The translations under genes were made by a program, and so were the position numbers. This document shows, piece by piece, positions 26,381-34,194 of a stretch of 64,000 bases of DNA. This DNA comes from Nonomuraea solani. GTDB taxonomy: Bacteria > Actinomycetota > Actinomycetes > Streptosporangiales > Streptosporangiaceae. The notes under the pieces were generated by a model. It was not told the origin of the DNA. It ran no database searches and was given only the letters and a program-made list of their open reading frames with translations. Every line of letters begins with the position of its first letter. Positions within the stretch are counted from its first letter, which is position 1. The DNA lies in NCBI RefSeq assembly GCF_900108335.1, contig NZ_FNVT01000026.1, forward strand, positions 81,542-145,541. Direction: 5' to 3'.

Positions 26381-26393
26381 GACCTGCGAAAAC
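26381..26393 (+). repeat. 13-bp motif GACCTGCGAAAAC, copy 3
   Basis: An exact copy of 25598-25610, also with the preceding GT. It lies ~145 bp upstream of the leftward gene at 26235. Confidence 0.55.
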
Positions 26394-26820
26394 GTGCTTC
26401 GTTGGTGAGGTGTCGCGGGCCGGAGATGCGGGAGTGTGGGCGCCGGCCCGGCTGACTGGCCAGCCCGGCCTGCACGTCTCCGTACGGGCCGGATCCCCCT
26501 CCCGGCATCCGACCCGTACGCCGCAACATTATCTGCGTGACTATTTGAATGCGAAGAGTGAACAGCTTAGGTGGGGTGCAGAAAATCGTCCTTCCAGGCG
26601 TGGTACAGCCTCGATGGTCTGGCGAGTGGCTGACCGGCACGTTCGCCCACAGCCTGTGGATGAGAAGCCGGGAGCCCCCGAGCGGCGGTGCCCGGCGGGG
26701 GCATGGCACGGACTGGTATTGCCGAACCTTTGCTGGACGGCTTGTCCTAACTCGGGTCTCGCGGCAGGTATTTGGAATAGTGACAGGGATCGGTAGCCCG
26801 GCACTTCGGGCCACACCCAC

Positions 26821-27837
26821 ATGACCGAATCCACCACCACCTCAACCGCTTCCACCACTGCCAACTCCGGCGCCGCTACCGGGCCTGCCGGGTCTGCCAC
26901 GCCCGGCTCCTCATCCATCGCATCCGAGCCGGACGCCCGGCTCCGTGAGCCCGGCCTCCGGCTGGCTCGGGAGGCTCAGGATGCGGGTCGAGGGCACCTG
27001 CCGCTGTCGGTGTGGCTGGCCGCAGCCGACACCGAAGCAGCCGCGACCTGCCCGGCGGGCTGCTGTCATCCGGTCAGCGGCCCGCTGGCCCGCCACCTCA
27101 TCGCCGCCTGCGCCCGCCTCGGCGAGACCGTCGTCCACCTCGGCGCGAGCGACCACCAGCTCGTCTCGGCCGCGCTAACCGCAGGCTGCCTGCCGGTGGC
27201 CGTCTTCACCGACGCCACCCGCGCGGGCGTGTCCTGGACCTGCCTGGCCCGCACTCACCCCAATTATGACCTGGAGGTCACCGAACTACGCATCACCGAC
27301 CCCGGCGATGACTCCCCGATGCTGGCCGACCTGGCGGGCGGTGCAGGGCTGGTCGTGGCCGAGCAGACCTGCCGCCAGCCCCTGCTCCCGTCCACCGGCC
27401 GACCGGACTCTGAGGCCGGAGGCGAGGTCTTCGACGTCACCGGTGCGGCGGAACTGGTCAAGCCGGATGGCCATCTGGCCCTGATCACCGGCCTGCACCG
27501 GGAGGGTGGTGTGGTCGACCCGGTGCCGGAGATCATCGCCCGCGCCCGCGCTGCGGGGCTGGTGTATCTGCAGCACATCATCGCCCTGCGGCATCCCGCT
27601 CGGGGCGAGCGCATCGACCCGGTTCTGTCCCGCCGCACCCAGACGGCGATCGAGGAGATGTCGGGGTGCGCCGGGTTGCCGGCCAGCGCTCGCGTGCACA
27701 GTGACGTGCTCATCTTCACCAAGCCGAAGTCGTCCGCAGGTTCACGGGAACTGAAGGGTTCTCCGCACGAACCCGAGGGTCGGGGGCTGAGCTGTGCGCC
27801 GGTGGAGTCTTCGGTTCAGGGCGGGGGTGAGCGTTGA
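26821..27837 (+). CDS. Degenerate methyltransferase-like partner protein
   Basis: 338 aa. A Ser/Thr/Ala-rich start is followed by a Rossmann-like region: GETVVHLGASDHQLVSAALT in the place of motif I and GAGLVVAEQTCRQP where motif IV (xPPY) would be. The catalytic sequence is not preserved. The C-terminal half parallels the next gene: a DVTGAAELVKPDGHLALITG segment, then RARAAGLVYLQHIIAL, VHSDVLIFTKP and the tail SSAGSRELKGS, against EPAGSRKLKAL there. It therefore appears to be a diverged tandem copy of the methyltransferase without its active site. The TGATG junction couples the two genes. The start is uncertain, since no good ribosome site precedes 26821. Confidence 0.55.
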   Translation: MTESTTTSTASTTANSGAATGPAGSATPGSSSIASEPDARLREPGLRLAREAQDAGRGHLPLSVWLAAADTEAAATCPAGCCHPVSGPLARHLIAACARLGETVVHLGASDHQLVSAALTAGCLPVAVFTDATRAGVSWTCLARTHPNYDLEVTELRITDPGDDSPMLADLAGGAGLVVAEQTCRQPLLPSTGRPDSEAGGEVFDVTGAAELVKPDGHLALITGLHREGGVVDPVPEIIARARAAGLVYLQHIIALRHPARGERIDPVLSRRTQTAIEEMSGCAGLPASARVHSDVLIFTKPKSSAGSRELKGSPHEPEGRGLSCAPVESSVQGGGER

Positions 27838-28733
27838 TGGCCGGGGTGACGACGTCGGTGTGGGCGACGGGGCAGCGGCCGTCGCGGGTGCAGCGCGCGG
27901 GCCGGTATGTGCCGGAGTCGATGCGGCATCCGGGCAAGATGCTGCCCTCGATCGCCGCCAAGGTGATCGCGACCTACACGGGTCCGGGGGAGTTGGTGGT
28001 CGATCCGATGTGCGGGATCGGCACCACCCTGGTCGAAGCTGCCCATCTCGGCCGACATGCCGCGGGCGTGGAGTACGAGGAGCGGTGGGCGCGCCTGGCG
28101 GTCGCCAACCTCGGCCACGCTCGCGCGCAGGGGGCGCCCGGTGTCGGGCGGGTGGTGGCCGGGGACTCCCGGCACATCGCCCGGCTGCTGCCCGACCTGG
28201 TAGGGCGGGCGGCGCTGGTGCTGACCTCGCCTCCGTACGGGGCGGCCACGCACGGGCACATCCGCTCTACCCGCGACACCGGACAGCCGGGCGTACGCAA
28301 GTGGAACCAGCGCTACTCGGCCGATCGCGCCAACCTGGCCCACCAGCAGCTCCCGCAGCTCCTGGACGGGTTCGGCCGCATCCTGGCTGGCTGCGCGCAG
28401 CTGCTGCGGCCGGGCGGCGTGGCGGCGATCACGGTGCGGCCGTACCGGGTGCGGGGTGAGCTGGTGGACCTGCCCGGCCATGTCCACCGGCTGGCGGAGG
28501 CGGCCGGTCTGGTGTTCGCCGATCGCATCGTGTGCCTGCTGTGCGGCCTCGGCGACGGCCGGCTGCTGAACCGGGCCTCGTTCTTCCAACTGCACGAGGC
28601 GCGTAAGGCGTGGGCGCGCGGGGTGCCGATTCACGCCGTCGCCCATGAGGACCTGCTCGTGTTCCGCCGGCCGCAAGAGCCCGCGGGTTCACGAAAGCTG
28701 AAGGCTCTTCGAGCGGAGTGCGAGTTGGAGTAG
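27837..28733 (+). CDS. DNA adenine/cytosine-N4-type methyltransferase
   Basis: 298 aa from ATG 27837 (TTG 27834 also in frame). Motif I is VDPMCGIGTTLVEAA. Motif IV is TSPPYGAATHG, which matches N6-adenine/N4-cytosine enzymes of the D12/TRM11 order. Motif X-like sequence HPGKMLPSIAAKVIATYTGP precedes motif I, which is typical of the beta-type circular order. No restriction enzyme or target-recognition domain is adjacent. As an orphan methyltransferase on a conjugative element it may protect the element from host restriction or set its own methylation state. It follows and is coupled to the degenerate paralogue. Confidence 0.8.
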   Translation: MAGVTTSVWATGQRPSRVQRAGRYVPESMRHPGKMLPSIAAKVIATYTGPGELVVDPMCGIGTTLVEAAHLGRHAAGVEYEERWARLAVANLGHARAQGAPGVGRVVAGDSRHIARLLPDLVGRAALVLTSPPYGAATHGHIRSTRDTGQPGVRKWNQRYSADRANLAHQQLPQLLDGFGRILAGCAQLLRPGGVAAITVRPYRVRGELVDLPGHVHRLAEAAGLVFADRIVCLLCGLGDGRLLNRASFFQLHEARKAWARGVPIHAVAHEDLLVFRRPQEPAGSRKLKALRAECELE

Positions 28734-29048
28734 CGCGGATCGTTTCCGGCGTCCTGGCCCGCAATTCGGGCCGGGCGCTGGGGCGCGGCGTGAACCTGCG
28801 GATTTTGGCTTGACGCGGGACGTGGAGGCGGGCGTCGATACCGCCGTCACCGGCCCGTCCGCACCGGAACCCCGTGGTGATGGGGCTGTGGCCGCCCGTC
28901 CATGAACGGCCGGTCACACCCCGGCCCGGGGGCCGGGCGGCGCCGGGTCGGTGGCGTAGCACCCACACAGCCCGCCATGGCCATACGGACCCGCGCATCC
29001 CGCGCGGCCCGTGCCGCGCCCTGTTCATCAACGTCACGGAGGTGATGC
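28734..29048. other. 315-nt region upstream of the excisionase
   Basis: No gene is seen. It holds the promoter-like element at 28808-28842 and GC-rich leader sequence up to the GGAGG of the excisionase gene. Confidence 0.5.
28808..28842 (+). promoter_or_regulatory. Promoter-like element, copy 2 (xis-int)
   Basis: The element begins GCTTGAC and ends GATACC, and about 26 of 35 positions match 6266-6300. It faces the excisionase/integrase pair 207 nt downstream. The spacing between TTGACG and GATACC is long (about 21 nt). Confidence 0.4.
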
Positions 29049-29330
29049 ATGACCAGCAGTACAAGCCCAACCGGCCACCCGGCTCAGCAGGAGCCGGAGG
29101 TGATCAGTCTGCTCGCGGCCGGTCGGTTGCTTGGCCTGAGCCGTTCCACGATCTACCGCCTCGCCAAGGCAGGCGCGTTTCCGTGCCGGGTGCTGCGCAT
29201 CGGCGGCCGGTACGCGGTGCCGGTACGCGGGCTGCGGGCGCTACTCGACCACACCAACCTCGACCACATCAACGAGGACGGCATCAACGAGGACGGCCCC
29301 AACAGCCGCCCGACACCAGAGAAGGGATGA
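29049..29330 (+). CDS. xis: Excisionase-like MerR/HTH_17 protein
   Basis: 93 aa with GGAGGTGATGC before ATG 29049. The helix-turn-helix SLLAAGRLLGLSRSTIYRLA, followed by the wing RIGGRYAVPVRGLRALL, is the small MerR-like domain of element excisionases. Such proteins bend DNA at the attachment site and set the direction of integrase action. The stop overlaps the integrase start (ATGA at 29327-29330), as is usual for actinobacterial xis-int pairs. A repeated HINEDGINEDG segment follows the domain. Confidence 0.85.
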   Translation: MTSSTSPTGHPAQQEPEVISLLAAGRLLGLSRSTIYRLAKAGAFPCRVLRIGGRYAVPVRGLRALLDHTNLDHINEDGINEDGPNSRPTPEKG

Positions 29331-31033
29331 CCACGATGGCCAAAGACCCGAACACCACGGCGGGCAGAGAGTTGAACGTCGCCAAGGGCACCACGTTCAA
29401 GATCTGCTCGTGTATCGACCCGGTGACCGGCAAGAACATCAGCAAGAGCTGCCCCAAGCTGCGCCGCACCCACGGAGACGGAGGCGGCGGCAGGTGGAGC
29501 AGCACCCACGGCACCTGGGGCTACCAGCTCGAACTCCCAGCGAACGCCGACGGCAAGCGGCGCAACCCGCTGCGGCGCAGCGGGTTCGCCACGCTGGAGG
29601 ATGCCGAGGCCGAGCTGGACCACGCCCGCGGTCTGCTCGCTCTCGACGCCGATCCGGCCGTGCGGCGGCAGATCACCAAGCTGATGCTGTCGGTCTTCAA
29701 GGACACCAAGCGGTTGCCCGACCTGGAGGAGGTGCGGCGTAAGGTCCGCACCCGCCAGGATCTGAACCGGCACGTCACGGTGGCGGAGTGGCTGGAGGAG
29801 TTCCTCAAGCGCAAGCGCGCGATCGAGGCGACCACGAAACGGTCGTACGAGTCTCACGTGCGGCTCTACCTGAAGCCGTATCTGGGGGAGATTCGGCTGG
29901 ATCGGCTGCGCGTGTCGGACATCGCGGGCATGTTCGATGCGATCGAGGAGTTCAACGACATCATCGCCACCGAACGCGCCAGCGGCGACCCCGCCCGCAT
30001 CACCTCGGTCCGGTACCGGCGTCCGGTCGGGCCGACCACCCTGCATCGCATCCGGGCGACGTTGCGGCACGCGTTGAACATCGCGATCAGCCAGGACCGG
30101 CTGCTGGACTTCAACCCCGCCGCCGTGGTCGAGTTGGCTCCCGCCGTCCGCCCCAAGCCGGTCATCTGGACCGAGGAGAAGGTCACCCAGTGGCGCAAGG
30201 ACCACGCCGGGCACCTGGACCGGCTCAAGTGGGCCCGTGAGGGCAAACGGGTTGACCCGATCGCGGCCTACATCGGGGCGGTGCGGCCGTCGCCGGTGAT
30301 GGTGTGGACGCCCGAGCAGACCTCGGCGTTTCTCGCCTACGCGCGCCGGGATCGGCTGTTCGCGCTGTACCGGTTGATCGCGGTGCGCGGGTTGCGGCGG
30401 GGTGAGGGGGTGGGGGTGCGCTGGCCGGACGTCATCTTCGAGAAGGGGCGGATCGGTGTGCATTGGCAGATCACCCAGCTTGGCTGGGACCCGATCCAGG
30501 GCACTCCGAAGACCGACGCCAGCGACCGCGAGATCGCCGTCGACGCCGACACGATGGCGATCCTGAAGGAACACAAGAAGCGCCAGACGGCAGAGCGGCT
30601 GGCCGCGGGCGAAGACTGGATGGACTCCGGGTTCGTCTTCACCGACGAGATCGGCCGTCCGCTGCACCCGCAGCACGTGACCGACCGCTTCTACTGGCTG
30701 TGCTACCAAGCCGGCCTGCCACCGATCCGGCTCCACGACCTCCGCCATGGTGCGGCCACCGCGATGCTCGCCGCCGGGGTGGACATCAAGATCGTGCAGG
30801 AGACCCTCGGGCATAAATCCTCGGCCTTCACGCGCGACACGTATACCAGCGTCTACCCCGAAGCCGCCGCCGCGGCGGCAGAAGCGACCGCCGCCTTGCT
30901 CGCCGCTCAACCGCTTCCCGCGCCGTCGTCGATGCCGCCGGGGCTACGCGCAGCGAAGTCTGGCGTAGACGATGGGCCGGGAAAGGGCGGCGGGTCGGTG
31001 ATTGCTCTGCCGCCAGCACGACGGCCACGCTGA
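29327..31033 (+). CDS. int: Site-specific tyrosine integrase
   Basis: 568 aa from ATG 29327. An N-terminal arm-type binding part (residues ~60-110, FATLEDAEAELDHARGLLAL) is followed by the SAM-like core-binding domain (TVAEWLEEFLKRKRAIEATT) and a catalytic domain. The catalytic residues are visible: Arg in VRGLRRGEGVGVRW (about 356), H-x-x-R in LHDLRHGAATAM (about 470-473), His in LGHKSS (about 495) and the nucleophile Tyr in RDTYTSVYPEA (about 506). This is a full-length integrase of the actinobacterial element type and should define the right-hand end of the mobile element. Confidence 0.92.
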   Translation: MTTMAKDPNTTAGRELNVAKGTTFKICSCIDPVTGKNISKSCPKLRRTHGDGGGGRWSSTHGTWGYQLELPANADGKRRNPLRRSGFATLEDAEAELDHARGLLALDADPAVRRQITKLMLSVFKDTKRLPDLEEVRRKVRTRQDLNRHVTVAEWLEEFLKRKRAIEATTKRSYESHVRLYLKPYLGEIRLDRLRVSDIAGMFDAIEEFNDIIATERASGDPARITSVRYRRPVGPTTLHRIRATLRHALNIAISQDRLLDFNPAAVVELAPAVRPKPVIWTEEKVTQWRKDHAGHLDRLKWAREGKRVDPIAAYIGAVRPSPVMVWTPEQTSAFLAYARRDRLFALYRLIAVRGLRRGEGVGVRWPDVIFEKGRIGVHWQITQLGWDPIQGTPKTDASDREIAVDADTMAILKEHKKRQTAERLAAGEDWMDSGFVFTDEIGRPLHPQHVTDRFYWLCYQAGLPPIRLHDLRHGAATAMLAAGVDIKIVQETLGHKSSAFTRDTYTSVYPEAAAAAAEATAALLAAQPLPAPSSMPPGLRAAKSGVDDGPGKGGGSVIALPPARRPR

Positions 31034-31054
31034 CCTCCGGGAGGTAGCCGTAGT

Positions 31055-31084
31055 GGGGAGGCAGGTCGGCCGACCTGCCTCCCC
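31055..31084 (+). terminator. Perfect 15-bp hairpin after the integrase gene
   Basis: GGGGAGGCAGGTCGG is followed directly by its exact complement CCGACCTGCCTCCCC, 21 nt past the integrase stop. It fits an intrinsic terminator. A role as an integrase arm site cannot be excluded. Confidence 0.65.
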
Positions 31085-31113
31085 GACCGTCCTGCCGCAA
31101 CCTTTCTGTGTTG

Positions 31114-31389
31114 TCAGGGGGGTCGAGGCCACCTGTCCAGCCAGATGTCGATGATCGGGTTGTCCGGCTGGTTGCACTGCCCGGCGTGCTCGCTCAGCAG
31201 GTGGTCCCAAACGGCGCGTGCCTGCGGATACCGGCCCCGTGCTGTTTCCTCACGGTCGCCGGAGCAGGAGCGTCGCAGAACCAGATAGTGTCCGCCTTGG
31301 CAGGCGAACTCCAGTGCGCCACATCGGCATGCGCCTCTGGTCCGAGGCGGTTGGCCGGTTGAGCTGTGATACGGCTCCCACTTGATCAC
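31114..31389 (-). CDS. Small hypothetical protein
   Basis: 91 aa from GTG 31389. The composition is protein-like (MIKWEPYHSSTGQPPRTRGA, then YPQARAVWDHLLSEHAG), with cysteines in ACRCGALEFACQGG. It is antisense and convergent to the integrase. No ribosome site stands out and no family is recognised, so it is only moderately supported. Confidence 0.4.
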   Translation of the reverse strand: MIKWEPYHSSTGQPPRTRGACRCGALEFACQGGHYLVLRRSCSGDREETARGRYPQARAVWDHLLSEHAGQCNQPDNPIIDIWLDRWPRPP

Positions 31390-31821
31390 GGTGTTTCGTC
31401 TCGACGGTCAGCGCCGCCCACGACCGGATACGGATCCGCCACCAAGCGACGGCCCAACGGCGTGCTCCTTCCTGATGCTGAGAGGGCCGGCCAGGTGAGA
31501 CGGAGGCCACAGCCGTGCACGTGGCGCAGAAGCGCATCCGTACCGGGCTGCGTCCGTGGACACAACCCGTCCGCGCGGCGAGGCAGGTCGGTGGCGGGGA
31601 AGGTCATACCGCCGTCTGAAGCCCTCCCGGTCCGGCACCCAGGTGCGCGACTTTGAGGATTACTGGCACGGCCGCCGCCAACTGACCGCCTGACAGGTGT
31701 GTCTCTGATCACCACTGCGCCCTTCACCGCCCCGGCCGCCGTCGATGCATCACCGGGGCCGCCGGACGGTGGGCATCCGTACGCCGAGAATGGGGCGTCG
31801 GCCGTGTCGCGTTGAGCGGGG
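31390..31821. other. 432-nt stretch without a supported gene
   Basis: Frames on both strands are Arg/Pro-rich with no ribosome sites. Nothing recognisable is visible. It may be decayed DNA at the element boundary. Confidence 0.4.
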
Positions 31822-32127
31822 CTACGCGGCGCTCGGGGATGTTGTGGCCAGGACGTAGCGGATGCGCTCGGCGGCTGTTGCGAGCTGGGCGACGTCGGTG
31901 ATCGGTGCGTTCCAGGACCACCAGAACAGCCATTGATCGTCCCTCGGCCTGACGGAGATGGTCTCCGTCAGGGTGGTGGCTTCGGGGTTGATCACACGCA
32001 GACGCGGTAGCCGGTCGTCCTGGGTGAGCAGGCGAGCGTGCAGTCCGAAGCTCTGCAGCGCTTCCTGCAGGTTGCCGAGGTGGGTGGCGGCTTCGGCGGC
32101 GACAGCGGGGGTGATGGGGTTGGGCAT
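31822..32127 (-). CDS. Small hypothetical protein
   Basis: 101 aa from ATG 32127 with GGAG at 6-7 nt spacing. The sequence is compact (AATHLGNLQEALQSFGLHAR, RPRDDQWLFWWSWNAPITDV) and typical of short conserved actinobacterial proteins of unknown role. The longer frame upstream is low-complexity. It lies 53 nt after a small membrane-protein gene in the same direction. Confidence 0.6.
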   Translation of the reverse strand: MPNPITPAVAAEAATHLGNLQEALQSFGLHARLLTQDDRLPRLRVINPEATTLTETISVRPRDDQWLFWWSWNAPITDVAQLATAAERIRYVLATTSPSAA

Positions 32128-32180
32128 GGCTGACTCCGAAAGGTGGTGGATGGTTGCTGGGGAGGGGGAGGGCCTGCTGT

Positions 32181-32432
32181 TCACGGGGTGGGCGGGGAGG
32201 GCGGCTGTGGGCGTTCGGGATGTGGCCGGTTGCGGTGGGCGGCTCGCCGTGCCTGGTAGACCGCCCGCAGGGTGGCTACGAGGCAGGCGATCAGCAGGCC
32301 CACCACCAGGGCTTGAGTGATCGGCTTGGTCACACTGGCCGGGGCCAGCAGGACGAAGGCGACGTAGCCGGCGGTCAACAGCAGCGCCAGCACGCTGATC
32401 ATCTTCGAACGGGACACGACGAAGGACTCCAT
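32181..32432 (-). CDS. Small two-helix membrane protein
   Basis: 83 aa. Two hydrophobic helices (MISVLALLLTAGYVAFVLLA and ALVVGLLIACLVATLRAVYQ) are followed by a basic, proline-rich cytoplasmic tail. No family is recognised. It is probably cotranscribed with the 31822-32127 gene. Confidence 0.55.
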   Translation of the reverse strand: MESFVVSRSKMISVLALLLTAGYVAFVLLAPASVTKPITQALVVGLLIACLVATLRAVYQARRAAHRNRPHPERPQPPSPPTP

Positions 32433-32586
32433 TCACGGGGGAAGCGGCATCCGGGGGAGGCCGCTCAAGCTGCGTGGGATCAGAGGTCGAACAGCGGATA
32501 TGAGCAGCCCGGTGCCGGACGTGTCGGCGGTGCCAGAGCAGAGCGGCCCCAAAGCCACTCGGCTCCAGGGGAGAACCATGTGACGA

Positions 32587-32970
32587 TCACTGGCGCGGGG
32601 ACAGTGCCAGGGGCGGCGGTGATCCCGTCGGCGATGTGGCGGGCAACCTTCCGACCGGTCTCAACGCCTTGCCCAGACCGTCCGGCTTCGTCCGCTGTAG
32701 GCCGTCGAGCCCGACGAGCAGTTGCGTGGCCAGCGCGTACTCCAACACCCGGAACGCCTCCAAGGGAACCTGCACGGCGTGCTGGACCACGACGACCTTT
32801 CGCGCGGCGGCGGTCCGGTACACATCCGCCACGACCCCGTAGGGCTCTGTGGCCCGTGCGGTGTAGACATACGACTCCGAGCCCAGCCACGGGCACCACA
32901 CGAGCGCTCGCGGGATGCACCCCCGGCAGGTTGGCGGCGCGTGGGTGACCTGCCGGCCGCAACCCGTCAT
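32587..32970 (-). CDS. Hypothetical protein, weakly supported
   Basis: 127 aa from ATG 32970. The middle looks protein-like (SESYVYTARATEPYGVVADV, KVVVVQHAVQVPLEAFRVLE), with an N-terminal cysteine cluster (CGRQVTHAPPTCRGC). No ribosome site is visible and the last ~30 residues are low complexity. It could be real or a remnant. Confidence 0.35.
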   Translation of the reverse strand: MTGCGRQVTHAPPTCRGCIPRALVWCPWLGSESYVYTARATEPYGVVADVYRTAAARKVVVVQHAVQVPLEAFRVLEYALATQLLVGLDGLQRTKPDGLGKALRPVGRLPATSPTGSPPPLALSPRQ

Positions 32971-33130
32971 GCCCGGAGGTTCGGGCAGTGGTTCTGTAAG
33001 CGAGTTGCGACAGCGTTCGTAGGTCAGCCGTACCCGTCAGTCGCCTCAGCGTGCGGGCATGCGGCGAGCTGATAGGCCACGCTCTCGCCGTCGTACGCCG
33101 TCACGTACGGCACCACCCTCGTGCGGCTGC

Positions 33131-33508
33131 TCACGCCCGGCCGTCCTGCCCCGCATTCGGCCTGTAGCCCGTCCCCGACCCGGCTGCACCGTACCTTCGC
33201 CTGTATCGCTCCTGATACAAGCCCTCGATGCGCTGCACCGCCGTGTCCATCTCCGAGCACGGGCACACCGTGTACTCCCATCTTCCCGTCCCGCGTTCCT
33301 CTCTTGGTGACCACCGGAAACGCCACATGCCGCGTTCCCACTCGCACCACACCGTCACGCCCACCGACCAGATCCCCACCAGCGCGATCCCGTGAGCCTC
33401 GGAGACCTCCGACGTGACGCCCCGACGGCCCAGACGCTCCGCCAGCTCACTCGCGAGCTCACCCGCCGACCGTCCCGGATCACTCCACACTCCGGCCGCC
33501 GCCCTCAA
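33131..33508 (-). CDS. Hypothetical protein linked to an anti-sigma ATPase
   Basis: Up to 125 aa. The start may be TTG 33508 or a GTG seven codons on. The sequence looks folded (ELASELAERLGRRGVTSEVS, VTVWCEWERGMWRFRWSPRE, MDTAVQRIEGLYQERYRRRY). It begins about 20 nt after the stop of the HATPase gene on the same strand, so the two probably share a transcript. Small proteins of this kind are frequent next to RsbW-like ATPases and DUF397 cassettes in actinomycetes. Confidence 0.5.
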   Translation of the reverse strand: MRAAAGVWSDPGRSAGELASELAERLGRRGVTSEVSEAHGIALVGIWSVGVTVWCEWERGMWRFRWSPREERGTGRWEYTVCPCSEMDTAVQRIEGLYQERYRRRYGAAGSGTGYRPNAGQDGRA

Positions 33509-33530
33509 CGCTCAGCTACCCCGGGCCGGC

Positions 33531-34082
33531 TCACGTCGCTGGCTCCTCTGATCGCTCATCCAGCGGGAGCAACGCCCACACGACCCGTTCGCCCACCTGC
33601 GTCAGCTCGGTGCCCCAGCAGCCGCCTGTCAGCTCGTTGACCAGCCATAGGCCCCTCCCGCGTATTTCGCCCAGGGCGGGCATACGCGGCATGGGAACCG
33701 ACGCCGATCGGCCAGGGTCCAACACCGCCAGCCGCCAGTAACGCCGCCCTCCCACCTCCTCCGACCGCAGACTCAGCCGCACCCACGCGCCACCACCATG
33801 AACCAGCGCGTTGGTCATCAACTCCGACACGATCAGCTCTAGATCATCCAGCGCAGGGTGATCCCCCACCCACCGTCGAAGTTCCCGGCGAGCCAAGCGC
33901 GGCAACTGACGCTTCTGATCTAGCTCCCGGAGCATCCACACCCTGATGCCTGCGCACGGAGGATCTGACGCGACTGCTGCTTGCATACCGCTCACCGACT
34001 TTGGTTGTGATCGATTCCCTGGACGCGCCTTTTGTCTTGAATATCGCTGTGTCATCACACCTGTGAGGGTGCGATGAATCAC
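33531..34082 (-). CDS. RsbW-like ATP-binding anti-sigma-type regulator
   Basis: Up to 183 aa. Starts at 34082, 34055 or 33986 are possible, with the last (MQAAVASDPP) leaving a typical 151 aa. HATPase motifs are clear: ALDDLELIVSELMTNALVHG (N-box), LAVLDPGRSASVPMP (G1-like) and GEIRGRGLWLVNELTGGCWG (G2). Proteins of this family bind ATP and act as anti-sigma or anti-anti-sigma switch kinases. The gene is divergent from the DUF5753 regulator across ~110 nt, an arrangement seen repeatedly in Streptomyces and relatives. Confidence 0.8.
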   Translation of the reverse strand: MIHRTLTGVMTQRYSRQKARPGNRSQPKSVSGMQAAVASDPPCAGIRVWMLRELDQKRQLPRLARRELRRWVGDHPALDDLELIVSELMTNALVHGGGAWVRLSLRSEEVGGRRYWRLAVLDPGRSASVPMPRMPALGEIRGRGLWLVNELTGGCWGTELTQVGERVVWALLPLDERSEEPAT

Positions 34083-34194
34083 TAGTCAGGATGGCATTCA
34101 GCAGGTACTTTTCTAGCGTTCGCCAAAGTCTGTAGTGACACAGTTTCCACGCCACAGAGTTTCACCAGAGTGGTTTAGACGAGGAGGTGAGGTA

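Larger units (their letters stand above)
26236..26820. other. 585-nt intergenic region with direct repeats
   Basis: A divergent region between 26235 and 26821. It holds two and a half tandem units of GGAAACTGTCC (26349-26372), the 13-bp motif (26381-26393), and an AT-richer segment near 26525-26560. Frames inside it lack ribosome sites. It likely contains promoters for both sides. Confidence 0.45.
6266..31084. mobile_element. Integrative conjugative element with type IV secretion genes (limits approximate)
   Basis: The unit is defined by a complete xis-int pair at the right end, a coupled T4SS operon (VirB2, VirB6, PrgI, VirB4, VirD4, replication-relaxation protein, NlpC/P60), plasmid-type proteins (DUF932, ParB-like) and an orphan methyltransferase. 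Shared repeats at 6266/28808 and 6549/25598/26381 tie both ends together. The left limit is a minimum, since the XRE/HATPase pair at 4-6 kb may belong too. No attachment-site repeat or tRNA target was found, so true ends are unknown. Confidence 0.6.

Noticed and set aside
29153..30910. 585-codon minus-strand frame opposite the integrase
   Set aside because: Antisense shadow of a full-length tyrosine recombinase.
31034..31110. tRNA or attachment site expected after the integrase gene
   Set aside because: Only a terminator-like hairpin is visible; no cloverleaf or T-loop sequence, and no matching direct repeat was found at the left side.
31386..31727. 113-codon minus-strand frame
   Set aside because: Arg/Pro-rich, no ribosome site, no recognisable pattern.
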